The position numbers were made by a program, and so were the translations under genes. Below the pieces are notes generated by a model. That model saw nothing but the letters and a program-made list of their open reading frames with translations, made no database searches and was not told where the DNA came from. A DNA stretch of 38,358 bases from a virus. The stretch is from positions 1 through 38,358 of the IMG/VR virus record IMGVR_UViG_3300036719_000354. One strand, 5' to 3'. Of this stretch, positions 1-5,278 are shown piece after piece (within the stretch, counting starts at the first letter, position 1; each line of letters starts with the position of its first letter).

Positions 1-127
1 AAGATGGGTGGTCCAGGCGGGTCTTAATCGCACTTAAAAATTTTCTAGCCATACCCTGAGTCTTAGAGACAATAATGATACGGATATTCGGGTTGACCGA
101 TAGGGCATAGGTCACATAGTTAATCGT
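1..127. repeat. Terminal direct repeat, left copy
   Basis: Bases 1-127 are identical to 38232-38358. An exact repeat of 127 bases at contig ends is what a de Bruijn assembler with k=127 leaves on a circular contig. It therefore most likely marks a circularly assembled (circular or permuted) genome rather than a biological terminal repeat. It lies inside the terminase gene, which is continuous across the join. Confidence 0.95.
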
Positions 128-541
128 GATGGTGGTTGACTTAGCGTGCTCAGGTGGCACGTTCAGCAACACACGGTTGGCAGCCCCTGGCTCGTAAATC
201 ATATTAGGGTGGAGCCAGCGGGGCTCGCGTCCTTCAATCAGGTCAATCCAGGAAAGTTGATGCTCAAAGAGTTTAGATTCTAAGAACTGGGTTGAAAACT
301 CCTCAAAGGTAATATCCTTGAGGTTCTTCAGGTCAGCCTTGACCCCTTTGCCCGCAAGGCGAGCCTTGTCGGACTCCTCCTTGAATTCAGAGGATTGCAT
401 CACCCATTGGCGGAAGGTAACCTCGTTACGCCCCACAGCCTTCATAGCGTCCACAATGGTTGAGCCTTGGCTTAGCAGTTCAATGACTTGCTTCTTTGCT
501 GCCTCTTTGGGGATGTTTTGGACCCCAGGTTTACGTCCCAT
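1..541 (-). CDS. terL: Terminase large subunit, N-terminal part (continues at 38231)
   Basis: This is the first 180 codons of the DNA-packaging motor. Read on the minus strand from ATG at 541 it begins MGRKPGVQNIPKEAAKK and then runs off the window start, continuing in frame at 38231; the joined protein is 621 residues. Residues about 15-60 (VIELLSQGSTIVDAMKAVGRNEVTFRQWV) look like a helix-turn-helix of the kind usually carried by the small terminase. The Walker A-like motif VPPEHAKSTT is at about 128-137. The start is preceded by AAGGGG. No separate small terminase is seen, so the N-terminal HTH may do its DNA-recognition job (inference). The gene is the first of the long leftward late operon. 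Confidence 0.93.
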   Translation of the reverse strand, partial: MGRKPGVQNIPKEAAKKQVIELLSQGSTIVDAMKAVGRNEVTFRQWVMQSSEFKEESDKARLAGKGVKADLKNLKDITFEEFSTQFLESKLFEHQLSWIDLIEGREPRWLHPNMIYEPGAANRVLLNVPPEHAKSTTITINYVTYALSVNPNIRIIIVSKTQGMARKFLSAIKTRLDHPS

Positions 542-635
542 TATAGCCCCTTAAAACATAGATTAAACGCCCCAATAAAACGACATAACTCCCCCATATA
601 TATTATATATAATAAATTATATATTTATATATATA

Positions 636-665
636 CGTCGCGTAGCCCGCAGAGGCGGAGCGACG
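636..665. other. GC-rich hairpin embedded in AT tract
   Basis: CGTCGC (636-641) pairs with GCGACG (660-665), and inside it CCGC (647-650) pairs with GCGG (655-658). The hairpin is flanked on both sides by long runs of alternating A and T. A similar arrangement recurs at 12133-12185, at the other divergent junction. It may be a transcription barrier or part of the origin. Confidence 0.6.
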
Positions 666-750
666 CTCCTAATAGATATATATAATATCTATACATATAA
701 GATAACCTGTTCAAATCGGAAAACCGAACGTTTTCCTGTAATATATTTTA

Positions 751-766
751 TGTGACTTAGGTCACA
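751..766. promoter_or_regulatory. GlxR/CRP-type operator
   Basis: TGTGACTTAGGTCACA matches the actinobacterial GlxR/CRP consensus TGTGANNTANNTCACA at every specified position and is a perfect palindrome. It sits between the divergent terminase and early operons, so a host CRP-family protein could act on either. That a host regulator binds here is inference. Confidence 0.6.
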
Positions 767-775
767 TCTAGGTAT

Positions 776-790
776 TGCGGTAAAACCGCA
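776..790. other. TGCGGT hairpin
   Basis: TGCGGT (776-781), a 3-nt AAA loop and ACCGCA (785-790) form a perfect 6-bp stem 10 bp after the GlxR-like palindrome. It could be an operator or a small RNA hairpin. No U-run follows, so a terminator is less likely. Confidence 0.5.
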
Positions 791-972
791 GGTCAGAGGC
801 TATATATAGGGGGGTGCATATAACAGAAATTTTATGGCAGAGACTATATGCGCCCCCCGTCTCGTAGTTTAATCACTCTGCCCTCATACGTTTACGCCTT
901 AAGGCGGGAGAGATAGGGGGGAATCAATCCCCCTCTCAGAATCTTCTCAGGAAGTCAGGGCATCTATGCCCC

Positions 973-1047
973 TGTGGATAACTCTTCTCCTGTTATAAAT
1001 AGATATCCACAGAATAATTAACAGTTGTGGATAACTGTTGTGGATAA
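973..1047. promoter_or_regulatory. Cluster of four DnaA boxes, putative replication origin
   Basis: The bacterial DnaA box TTATCCACA occurs as its complement TGTGGATAA at 973-981, 1026-1034 and 1039-1047 (three perfect copies), with a one-mismatch copy ATATCCACA at 1003-1011 on the opposite strand. Four boxes within 75 bp, next to an AT-rich tract, is the architecture of a bacterial oriC. The phage encodes primase and helicase but no DNA polymerase or DnaA, so use of host DnaA to start theta replication is the natural inference. Confidence 0.78.
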
Positions 1048-1151
1048 AGTAGGGGGCAGACTCTCCCCCTCCTCCCTCTCGGGAATCGGTTAGCCCCCTT
1101 TCATTCTCAGGATTCATTCAGAAATAAATCAGGATTCAGGATTGAGAAAGT

Positions 1152-1181
1152 AGTTGAAAGTTCAACTATTGAAAGTTCAAT
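1152..1181. promoter_or_regulatory. Two tandem palindromic operators
   Basis: AGTTGAAAGTTCAACT (1152-1167) and ATTGAAAGTTCAAT (1168-1181) are adjacent perfect palindromes sharing the core TTGAAAGTTCAA, with centres about 15 bp apart. This is typical of cooperative repressor sites or origin iterons. The window encodes no evident phage repressor. Confidence 0.6.
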
Positions 1182-1289
1182 CAATCCCAAGGGGTAGATT
1201 CTCTCAGGAATCATTCAGGAAAGATGTGATGTGATTCACACGTTTTGCCCTTGTTTTCCCTTGGGAATTTTGAGAAGATAATCCTGTGA

Positions 1290-1304
1290 GCGTGAATTAC
1301 ACGC
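1290..1304 (+). other. Leader hairpin ahead of the first early gene
   Basis: GCGTG-AATTA-CACGC forms a 5-bp stem that overlaps the first base of the start-associated motif at 1304. It may affect translation of the first early gene. Small, so modest confidence. Confidence 0.4.
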
Positions 1305-1318
1305 TTAAGACAGGAGAA
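1304..1318 (+). promoter_or_regulatory. Start-associated sequence CTTAAGACAGGAGAA, copy 1
   Basis: The 15-nt motif carries the Shine-Dalgarno AGGAG and lies 7 nt before the ATG at 1326. The CTTAAGAC part is conserved beyond what a ribosome-binding site needs. Confidence 0.85.
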
Positions 1319-1325
1319 GAAAGAA

Positions 1326-2015
1326 ATGAAGACAGCAATCAAGAAGACAGAAACAACAGCAGCAGACATCTTCGCCAAGGGTGAGAAAGCAGAGAATCTC
1401 TCAATCATCACCAAGGCATTGGAAGAGGCTCACGAGATTATCCGCAAGGAGACAGGTGCCCCCCGCGCCACAATCCTAGTCACCCGCAAGACAGGCAACA
1501 CAATGGGACACTTCACCAATTGGCAGCCTTGGATTTCAGGTGCTGAATCTTTCCACGAAATTATGATTTCAGCGAACTATTTCCCAAGAGGAGCCCGCGC
1601 CGTCCTTGGCACTCTTCTTCACGAGACCGCTCATTCCCTAGATTTGCAGAATGGAATCCAAGGCGTGACAGGTGAGGGGTATCACAATAAGAAATTCAAG
1701 CAGACAGCCGAGGGCTTAGGGCTCACAATCACACAAGCACCCCGCATCGGATTCAGTAACACCGAGGTGAGCGACGATTGCGCGACACGCTGGGCGGATG
1801 CCCTCCGCTTAATTGAGGAGGCACTACGCCTCACAGCAGACAGCGAAGAGGCTGCCAAGCCTAAGGGACGCAATAAGAATCTCCTCAAGGCAGAGTGCGG
1901 ATGCGGTAACACCATCCGCCTATCGGCTAAGACGCTCCAAATGTGCGCTCCATCTTGCAACAATTGCGAGGAATATTTCGTAGTAGACGGGGAGGGGGCA
2001 GGGGTTAAGCCTTAA
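1326..2015 (+). CDS. SprT-like zinc metalloprotease with C-terminal zinc ribbon
   Basis: A 229-residue protein resembling the SprT/Spartan-like metallopeptidases found in actinophages. The core motif LLHETAHSLD gives HExxH at residues 99-103, and a downstream GYHNKKF (His120) is a plausible third zinc ligand. The C-terminal ribbon has Cys191, 193, 207, 211 and 214. The family cleaves DNA-bound or other proteins; the target here is unknown. It is the first gene of the rightward early operon and has a full start-associated sequence. A SprT-like domain is visible, while its role in infection is inference. Confidence 0.85.
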   Translation: MKTAIKKTETTAADIFAKGEKAENLSIITKALEEAHEIIRKETGAPRATILVTRKTGNTMGHFTNWQPWISGAESFHEIMISANYFPRGARAVLGTLLHETAHSLDLQNGIQGVTGEGYHNKKFKQTAEGLGLTITQAPRIGFSNTEVSDDCATRWADALRLIEEALRLTADSEEAAKPKGRNKNLLKAECGCGNTIRLSAKTLQMCAPSCNNCEEYFVVDGEGAGVKP

Positions 2016-2026
2016 GACGTAAGACA

Positions 2027-2074
2027 GCCTCCGCCCCTAACAGAGGGCAACGGGTGCAAGACCCGACGGAGGCA
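2027..2074 (+). ncRNA. 48-nt three-way-junction RNA element, copy 1
   Basis: GCCTCCG (2027-2033) pairs with CGGAGGC (2067-2073). Inside are two hairpins: CCCT/AGGG (2035-2038 with 2044-2047) and CGGG/CCCG (2051-2054 with 2062-2065, loop TGCAAGA). The geometry recalls the acceptor and T arms of a tRNA, but there is no anticodon arm. A second element of the same length at 2544-2591 keeps the loops ACAGAGGGC and GCRAGAC while changing both outer and T-like stems in a compensatory way. This argues for a selected RNA structure. Function unknown. Confidence 0.6.
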
Positions 2075-2077
2075 CTA

Positions 2078-2099
2078 GGCAGGGCAACACCGCCCCGCC
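2078..2099 (+). other. GC-rich hairpin before gene at 2118
   Basis: GGC-A-GGGC (2078-2085), a 6-nt loop, then GCCC-C-GCC (2092-2099) make a strong stem with one A-C mismatch, ending where the next CTTAAGACAGGAGAA begins. It may insulate the ribosome-binding site or mark an RNA-processing site. No U-run follows. Confidence 0.5.
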
Positions 2100-2113
2100 T
2101 TAAGACAGGAGAA
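2099..2113 (+). promoter_or_regulatory. Start-associated sequence, copy 2
   Basis: CTTAAGACAGGAGAA placed 4 nt before the ATG at 2118. The same hexamer CTTAAG recurs immediately after that start codon. Confidence 0.85.
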
Positions 2114-2117
2114 AAAA

Positions 2118-2318
2118 ATGCTTAAGTTCTACATTGTAAAGAGAGACGATTTCACCAAGAACGCACGCGGATTTATTGTAACTTTTGACACACACGAAGA
2201 CCTAGAAAAATTTCTAGCCTATAACCGCGCCAACATTGAGGAAATCAAAACCCTAGACATAGACACAACCTACTCATTCACCGACGCAAACGGAATCACT
2301 GTAAGCGACTTAGACTAA
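2118..2318 (+). CDS. Small hypothetical protein, 66 aa
   Basis: Not recognised. Begins MLKFYIVKRDDFTKNARGF and is a soluble, mixed alpha/beta-looking protein, acidic towards the C terminus, with no cysteines or membrane segment. The start is fixed by a full start-associated sequence directly upstream, and the second to third codons are themselves CTTAAG. It lies between two GC-rich structured intergenic stretches. Confidence 0.75.
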   Translation: MLKFYIVKRDDFTKNARGFIVTFDTHEDLEKFLAYNRANIEEIKTLDIDTTYSFTDANGITVSDLD

Positions 2319-2321
2319 CGA

Positions 2322-2336
2322 CTTAAGACAGGAGAA
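2322..2336 (+). promoter_or_regulatory. Start-associated sequence, copy 3
   Basis: CTTAAGACAGGAGAA, 5 nt before the ATG at 2342. Confidence 0.85.
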
Positions 2337-2341
2337 AGACA

Positions 2342-2527
2342 ATGGACACAATGACAAAAGTCACCCTCACAATTTGCGGGGGAATGCTTGCCCTAATCGT
2401 GGCAATGATTGGGATTCTAGGCACCGCGCAAGGATGTGCAACAGGTGAGACTCAGCAACTTATCACCTATCAGAACTCACCGAATGGAGAGTGGGTTACA
2501 GAGCCCGTCTATGGCGAATGCAAATAA
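2342..2527 (+). CDS. Small membrane protein, 61 aa
   Basis: A hydrophobic segment at about residues 6-30 (VTLTICGGMLALIVAMIGILG) followed by GC and a polar tail with a second Cys near the end suggests a single-pass membrane or exported microprotein. The sequence TAQGC is only a weak lipobox. Not recognised as a known family. It is followed by a long structured intergenic region (2528-2621). Confidence 0.7.
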   Translation: MDTMTKVTLTICGGMLALIVAMIGILGTAQGCATGETQQLITYQNSPNGEWVTEPVYGECK

Positions 2528-2528
2528 T

Positions 2529-2542
2529 GTGAGGCAACTCAC
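2529..2542 (+). other. Hairpin with GCAA tetraloop
   Basis: GTGAG-GCAA-CTCAC is a perfect 5-bp stem closed by a GNRA tetraloop, starting 2 nt after the stop codon of the membrane protein. It precedes the second 48-nt RNA element and is probably part of the same structured transcript. Confidence 0.55.
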
Positions 2543-2543
2543 A

Positions 2544-2591
2544 CCCCCGAACCCTTTACAGAGGGCGCATAGAGCGAGACTATAGCGGGGG
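2544..2591 (+). ncRNA. 48-nt three-way-junction RNA element, copy 2
   Basis: CCCCCG (2544-2549) pairs with CGGGGG (2586-2591). Inside, CCCT/AGGG (2552-2555 with 2562-2565) and ATAG/CTAT (2569-2572 with 2580-2583, loop AGCGAGA) form two hairpins. Total length and helix spacing match copy 1 at 2027-2074, and the segment ACAGAGGGC and loop GCRAGAC are shared, while two of the three stems differ in sequence but still pair. This covariation is the main evidence for a functional RNA. Confidence 0.6.
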
Positions 2592-2600
2592 ACGACATAG

Positions 2601-2615
2601 CGGGAAGAGTTCCCG
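2601..2615 (+). other. CGGGAA hairpin
   Basis: CGGGAA-GAG-TTCCCG is a perfect 6-bp stem between RNA element copy 2 and the next start-associated sequence. It lacks a U-run, so a terminator is doubtful. Confidence 0.5.
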
Positions 2616-2621
2616 TTATGA

Positions 2622-2636
2622 CTTAAGACAGGAGAA
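2622..2636 (+). promoter_or_regulatory. Start-associated sequence, copy 4
   Basis: CTTAAGACAGGAGAA, 7 nt before the ATG at 2644. Confidence 0.85.
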
Positions 2637-2643
2637 AAAGAAA

Positions 2644-3171
2644 ATGAAGAGAGCAGAACTAATCATAGGCAAGGCGTACTATGTAAACGAATCCGCAAAC
2701 TGGAGAGAGAAGCACTACGCGGATGAGTCTTACGCCAAGACAGCAAAAGGGCTCAAGTTTTACAGAGTGACAATTGTTGAAACACAACTTAAGACAGATT
2801 ACGAGAAGGCTCGCAGGACTCGTGAGGTTTTGATTCGCAACTCACGCAACGAGGAGAAGTGGGTCGCACTAAGTCACATCCGCTGTGAGTGGGTAGAGGC
2901 AGTCAAGATTCTAACCGAAGACCGCCGAAGTCGTGTCGGCTATGATGACCGAGGTGTCAAGTACGCCCGCCACCTAGCACGCAAGCAAGAACGCGAAGTG
3001 TACCGCCCAGCCTATGCAAAAATGATTGAAGCACTAAAAGAAATTGAGGGCGGATATGTTTCAGGATATGACAGAGTAGAGAACGCATTCTCAATTCAAC
3101 AGATTAATGCAATCGTTGAGGGTCTATCCCTACTTAAGACACAACAACCACAACTACAATCAATCGCTTAA
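2644..3171 (+). CDS. Hypothetical early protein, 175 aa
   Basis: Not recognised. The protein is rich in charged residues, strongly basic in the middle (RRSRVGYDDRGVKYARHLARKQEREVYRP at about 97-126), without cysteine pairs or membrane segments; a nucleic-acid-binding role is possible but unproven. It contains two in-frame CTTAAGAC copies read as LKT, one near the C terminus (LLKTQQ). The start is set by the start-associated sequence. Confidence 0.78.
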   Translation: MKRAELIIGKAYYVNESANWREKHYADESYAKTAKGLKFYRVTIVETQLKTDYEKARRTREVLIRNSRNEEKWVALSHIRCEWVEAVKILTEDRRSRVGYDDRGVKYARHLARKQEREVYRPAYAKMIEALKEIEGGYVSGYDRVENAFSIQQINAIVEGLSLLKTQQPQLQSIA

Positions 3172-3181
3172 CAACTAACTA

Positions 3182-3196
3182 CTTAAGACAGGAGAA
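3182..3196 (+). promoter_or_regulatory. Start-associated sequence, copy 5
   Basis: CTTAAGACAGGAGAA, 5 nt before the ATG at 3202. Confidence 0.85.
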
Positions 3197-3201
3197 ATAA
3201 A

Positions 3202-3576
3202 ATGGCAACACGAAGCACAATAGCACTCAAGCAAGGCGACAAGGTGACCGCAATTTACTGCCATTGGGACGGATATCCCGAAGGAGTAGGCGCAACACTA
3301 GCGAACTATTACAACAGCAAAGGGGACGCTCAGGCACTCATTAACTTAGGAGGATTCTCCTCACTACAAGACACCCTCAAGGAGACAGCAGAGGGCGCAT
3401 ATGGAAACGAGACAGACCGAGCCCGCACTTTTGACAGCGTGGGAGATTGGCTACGAGATTTCAACAGCGGGGAAGAGTTCTATTACCTGTACACAGAGGG
3501 CGAAGGATGGTCTTACACCGACGGAGAAGACGGAAGATTCTTCCAACTTAAGACACAACGAGAGGACGTGGCGTAA
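3202..3576 (+). CDS. Conserved phage protein of the MATRSTIA/HWDGYP type, 124 aa
   Basis: Begins MATRSTIALKQGDKVTAIYC and has the HWDGYPEGVGATL signature at about 21-33, both typical of a small protein widespread in unrelated tailed phages. No function is established for this family to my knowledge. Near its end it carries an in-frame CTTAAGAC (QLKTQ), 20 nt ahead of the next gene. The internal stretch AGAGGGCGCATA resembles part of the 48-nt RNA element but without the stems. Confidence 0.8.
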   Translation: MATRSTIALKQGDKVTAIYCHWDGYPEGVGATLANYYNSKGDAQALINLGGFSSLQDTLKETAEGAYGNETDRARTFDSVGDWLRDFNSGEEFYYLYTEGEGWSYTDGEDGRFFQLKTQREDVA

Positions 3577-3707
3577 TGTATGACGTTAATAATAACTGTG
3601 TGAATTGTGACGAATACAAGTACGACCAACATAAAAAAAGTTGTTCATACTATGTAAAAGAAACCTACCTAGAATTCATCAAAAGAATTGAAGAGGTGGC
3701 ACAATGA
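3576..3707 (+). CDS. Zinc-binding microprotein, 43 aa
   Basis: Short frame from ATG at 3576 (overlapping the previous stop as TAATG) to TGA at 3707, which overlaps the next start as ATGA. The sequence MYDVNNNCVNCDEYKYD has a CxxC at residues 8-11, a His at 18 and a further Cys at 22, suggesting one zinc site. Tight coupling at both ends supports a real gene. Family not recognised. Confidence 0.6.
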   Translation: MYDVNNNCVNCDEYKYDQHKKSCSYYVKETYLEFIKRIEEVAQ

Positions 3708-3916
3708 AAAGCATTTGCGAAGATTGCGACAGCGTGACAAAGATAATCCTTTCACCATACGGAGCGCACCGCCTAGTAAAGATTGACTGCCCCGAATGTG
3801 GCGTGTCTTACGACACAAACATTTCAGATGAAGACATCCAAGCAATCAAAGACGCACAACTTCTTGGACGTGTAACTCAATGGCTATCCAACTCACTACT
3901 TAAGACAGGAAAGTAA
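3704..3916 (+). CDS. Zinc-ribbon protein, 70 aa
   Basis: Two CxxC knuckles, CEDC at residues 5-8 and CPEC at 29-32, form a classic zinc ribbon; the rest is an acidic helix. It ends SLLKTGK, where LKT is encoded by CTTAAGACA that is simultaneously the start-associated sequence of the next gene. Likely a nucleic-acid or protein-binding adaptor; the specific role is unknown. Confidence 0.75.
   Translation: MKSICEDCDSVTKIILSPYGAHRLVKIDCPECGVSYDTNISDEDIQAIKDAQLLGRVTQWLSNSLLKTGK
3899..3911 (+). promoter_or_regulatory. Start-associated sequence inside coding DNA, copy 6
   Basis: CTTAAGACAGGAA overlaps the last codons of the 70-aa gene and lies 6 nt before the ATG at 3918. It shows the motif being kept even where it must also encode protein. 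Confidence 0.75.
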
Positions 3917-3917
3917 A

Positions 3918-4076
3918 ATGAAATCAAAGAACTATTACAGAGTGCGAACAGTTGTACGAACCGCGTTTTGGGTGGGAGTCCTAGCCCTTGTTTACTTACT
4001 CGCAACTCACATCAACTACACCGAGGACGGGTATTGCTGGGGAACAATTTCAGAGTGTTATTTTGGAGGCAAGTAA
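3918..4076 (+). CDS. Small membrane protein, 52 aa
   Basis: Reads MKSKNYYRVRTVVRTAFWVG and then a hydrophobic stretch (AFWVGVLALVYLLATHI, about 16-32) followed by a polar tail with two cysteines. A positively charged N terminus before one membrane span predicts an N-in orientation. The stop overlaps the next start as TAATG. Not recognised as a family. Confidence 0.62.
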   Translation: MKSKNYYRVRTVVRTAFWVGVLALVYLLATHINYTEDGYCWGTISECYFGGK

Positions 4077-4192
4077 TGTGCGGAGATTGCCTCGTTGAAC
4101 TCAGCGAATGTGTTCACGGATACTACTTAAGACGTGAGACCAAGGTCACACGAAAGCCTATTGACAGCGCACAACAAGGGCGCAAAGATTAA
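4076..4192 (+). CDS. Cysteine-containing microprotein, 38 aa
   Basis: Starts at ATG 4076, coupled to the previous stop. MCGDCLVELSECVHG has CxxC at 2-5 plus Cys12 and His14, a possible zinc site. It encodes YYLRRE through a CTTAAGAC copy. A longer upstream frame would overlap the membrane protein and lacks a Shine-Dalgarno, so the short start is preferred. Confidence 0.5.
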   Translation: MCGDCLVELSECVHGYYLRRETKVTRKPIDSAQQGRKD

Positions 4193-4200
4193 TCCAACAA

Positions 4201-4213
4201 CTAGACAGGAGAA
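4201..4213 (+). promoter_or_regulatory. Variant start-associated sequence, copy 7
   Basis: CTAGACAGGAGAA, a form with the TTAA core shortened, 5 nt before the ATG at 4219. Confidence 0.7.
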
Positions 4214-4218
4214 AAGTA

Positions 4219-4551
4219 ATGCTACCTCAAGACACACTAGACGCGCTCAGTAATGGGCGCAAAGGATTCAACTACACAGAGGACGGAGAGTTTCAAGGCG
4301 CAAGCGGAAAGCACGCCGTTGATTTATTCATTCTTCACAGCCTCGTTTCCTACTTAAGACTGGAGATTAAAACAGGTATGAAGATGACAGCAAGGGCAAG
4401 CACGCTAGCAAAAGCGAACGAAGTCTTAGGCACAAACTATAAGCGCAAAGACAAAGCCCTTGCACACCTTGAACAGGTCTTGCACTTGGCTGGAGAACTA
4501 CCACTTAAGACAGATGAAGAACAGATTATTGACGAAATGAGGGGCGAGTAA
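4219..4551 (+). CDS. Hypothetical early protein, 110 aa
   Basis: Not recognised with certainty. Mostly helical, with FNYTEDGEFQGASGKHAVDLFILHSLVSYL at about 18-47 and MKMTARASTLAKANEVLGTNYKRKDKALAHLEQVL at about 54-88. The second block looks like a helical DNA- or protein-binding segment. Two CTTAAGAC copies are in frame (SYLRLE and PLKTDE). The stop overlaps the next start as TAATG. Confidence 0.75.
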   Translation: MLPQDTLDALSNGRKGFNYTEDGEFQGASGKHAVDLFILHSLVSYLRLEIKTGMKMTARASTLAKANEVLGTNYKRKDKALAHLEQVLHLAGELPLKTDEEQIIDEMRGE

Positions 4552-4700
4552 TGAGTGAGCGCGTATGCCCTGACTGTGGCTGGCACATCAAGGATAGCAG
4601 TATGGGTTGTATTGATTGTGGCTGGGATGAATTCAACTGGTCGTCCCTAATAGACAGCGCAAAGAAACTATCACAACTTAAGACAGGAGATAAGAAATGA
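4551..4700 (+). CDS. Zinc-ribbon microprotein, 49 aa
   Basis: MSERVCPDCGWHIKDSSMGC followed by IDCGW gives two near-identical knuckles CPDCGW and CIDCGW (residues 6-11 and 20-25), a compact rubredoxin-like or ribbon zinc site. It ends LSQLKTGDKK, where CTTAAGACAGGAGAT is both coding and the next gene's start-associated sequence. It overlaps the next ATG by 4 nt (ATGA). Confidence 0.65.
   Translation: MSERVCPDCGWHIKDSSMGCIDCGWDEFNWSSLIDSAKKLSQLKTGDKK
4677..4691 (+). promoter_or_regulatory. Start-associated sequence inside coding DNA, copy 8
   Basis: CTTAAGACAGGAGAT overlaps the end of the 49-aa zinc-ribbon gene and lies 5 nt before the ATG at 4697. Confidence 0.8.
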
Positions 4701-4918
4701 AGAAGCACTATTTTGTAATCGCATACGATACGCAAACAAACTTATGGTCTTGGGATACAGACCAAGAGGAGTTGCGTTTTGATGACGGAACTATCTATGA
4801 TGAGACAACAAAGGAATGGAGTAGCGGTTATCTGGGTGACGGAGAGTACGAAGAACACGAACCAGAACTCGCACAGATTCTACAGACAAACATTCGTGCT
4901 ATGAATGGAGAGCAGTAA
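4697..4918 (+). CDS. Acidic small protein, 73 aa
   Basis: Strongly acidic, with repeated short acidic blocks (DTDQEELRFDD, DGEYEEHEPELAQ), no cysteine and no membrane segment. Acidic phage microproteins often mimic DNA or bind basic host proteins, but nothing here proves that. Coupled at both ends (ATGA upstream, TAATG downstream). Confidence 0.68.
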   Translation: MKKHYFVIAYDTQTNLWSWDTDQEELRFDDGTIYDETTKEWSSGYLGDGEYEEHEPELAQILQTNIRAMNGEQ

Positions 4919-5070
4919 TGAAAGACAAGTGGCTTGTAACTATTGAGATTGACACCTACGACGGAGACCCAAAGGCGTGGGACTGGGGCACACTACTAGG
5001 CGCAGAGGATGACTGGAAAGTTATTGAAACATTTTGGAAAGGCAGAGTGCTACCTGATGAAACAGTATAG
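4918..5070 (+). CDS. Small hypothetical protein, 50 aa
   Basis: MKDKWLVTIEIDTYDGDPKA is followed by a Trp-rich acidic tail ending in a TAG stop at 5070. Not recognised. The beginning (KWLVTIEID) looks like a beta strand of a compact fold. The start overlaps the upstream stop; the next gene begins inside it at 5057. Confidence 0.5.
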   Translation: MKDKWLVTIEIDTYDGDPKAWDWGTLLGAEDDWKVIETFWKGRVLPDETV

Positions 5071-5278
5071 ATTGACGTACGAAACAAAGGGCGTGCGTGT
5101 AATGGATGTGTGGGTAGATGAGACAAAACTACCTGAACATTTTGAATTGCTTGACCCGCAGAAGCAGGATGAAATCCTGTACTCAATACAAAGAAGTTGC
5201 AAGGATGTCTTTCAAGATATGCATACTGGAGAGTGTGTCAATGTGCTACCTGTCTTACAACTTAAGGCGGTAAACTAA
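5057..5278 (+). CDS. Small hypothetical protein, 73 aa
   Basis: Start ATG at 5057 (MKQYRLTYETKGVRVMDVWV), 14 nt inside the upstream gene. The protein is a mixed alpha/beta form with two cysteines (about 50 and 63). It ends VLQLKAVN, where LK is encoded by CTTAAG 14 nt before the whiB start. A longer frame upstream of this ATG would overlap most of the 50-aa gene. Not recognised. Confidence 0.6.
   Translation: MKQYRLTYETKGVRVMDVWVDETKLPEHFELLDPQKQDEILYSIQRSCKDVFQDMHTGECVNVLPVLQLKAVN

Larger units (their letters stand above)
542..1325. other. Gene-free control and putative replication-origin region
   Basis: This is the largest gap, 784 bp between divergently transcribed terminase (minus) and the early operon (plus). 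No credible coding frame is present. From left to right it holds an AT-rich tract (about 588-636 and 670-705) flanking a GC hairpin, a TCGG-AAAA-CCGA inverted repeat (716-727), a GlxR/CRP-like palindrome, a TGCGGT hairpin, four DnaA boxes, imperfect TCAGGATTCA-type repeats (about 1103-1140 and 1198-1220), two tandem palindromes, TGTGA-T-TCACA (1230-1240) and a hairpin in the leader of the first gene. The combination of DnaA boxes and an AT-rich stretch suggests oriC-like function. Confidence 0.75.

Noticed and set aside
318-685. Two plus-strand frames opposite the terminase start
   Set aside because: Antisense to the conserved terminase N terminus or running into the AT-rich tract, with no credible start signal.
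1211-1414. Minus-strand 67-codon frame across the first early gene start
   Set aside because: Overlaps the SprT-like gene and its leader; no ribosome-binding site and no recognisable protein.
2027-2074. tRNA gene
   Set aside because: Acceptor- and T-arm-like helices are present but there is no anticodon arm, no proper T-loop and only 48 nt. Kept as a structured RNA element instead.
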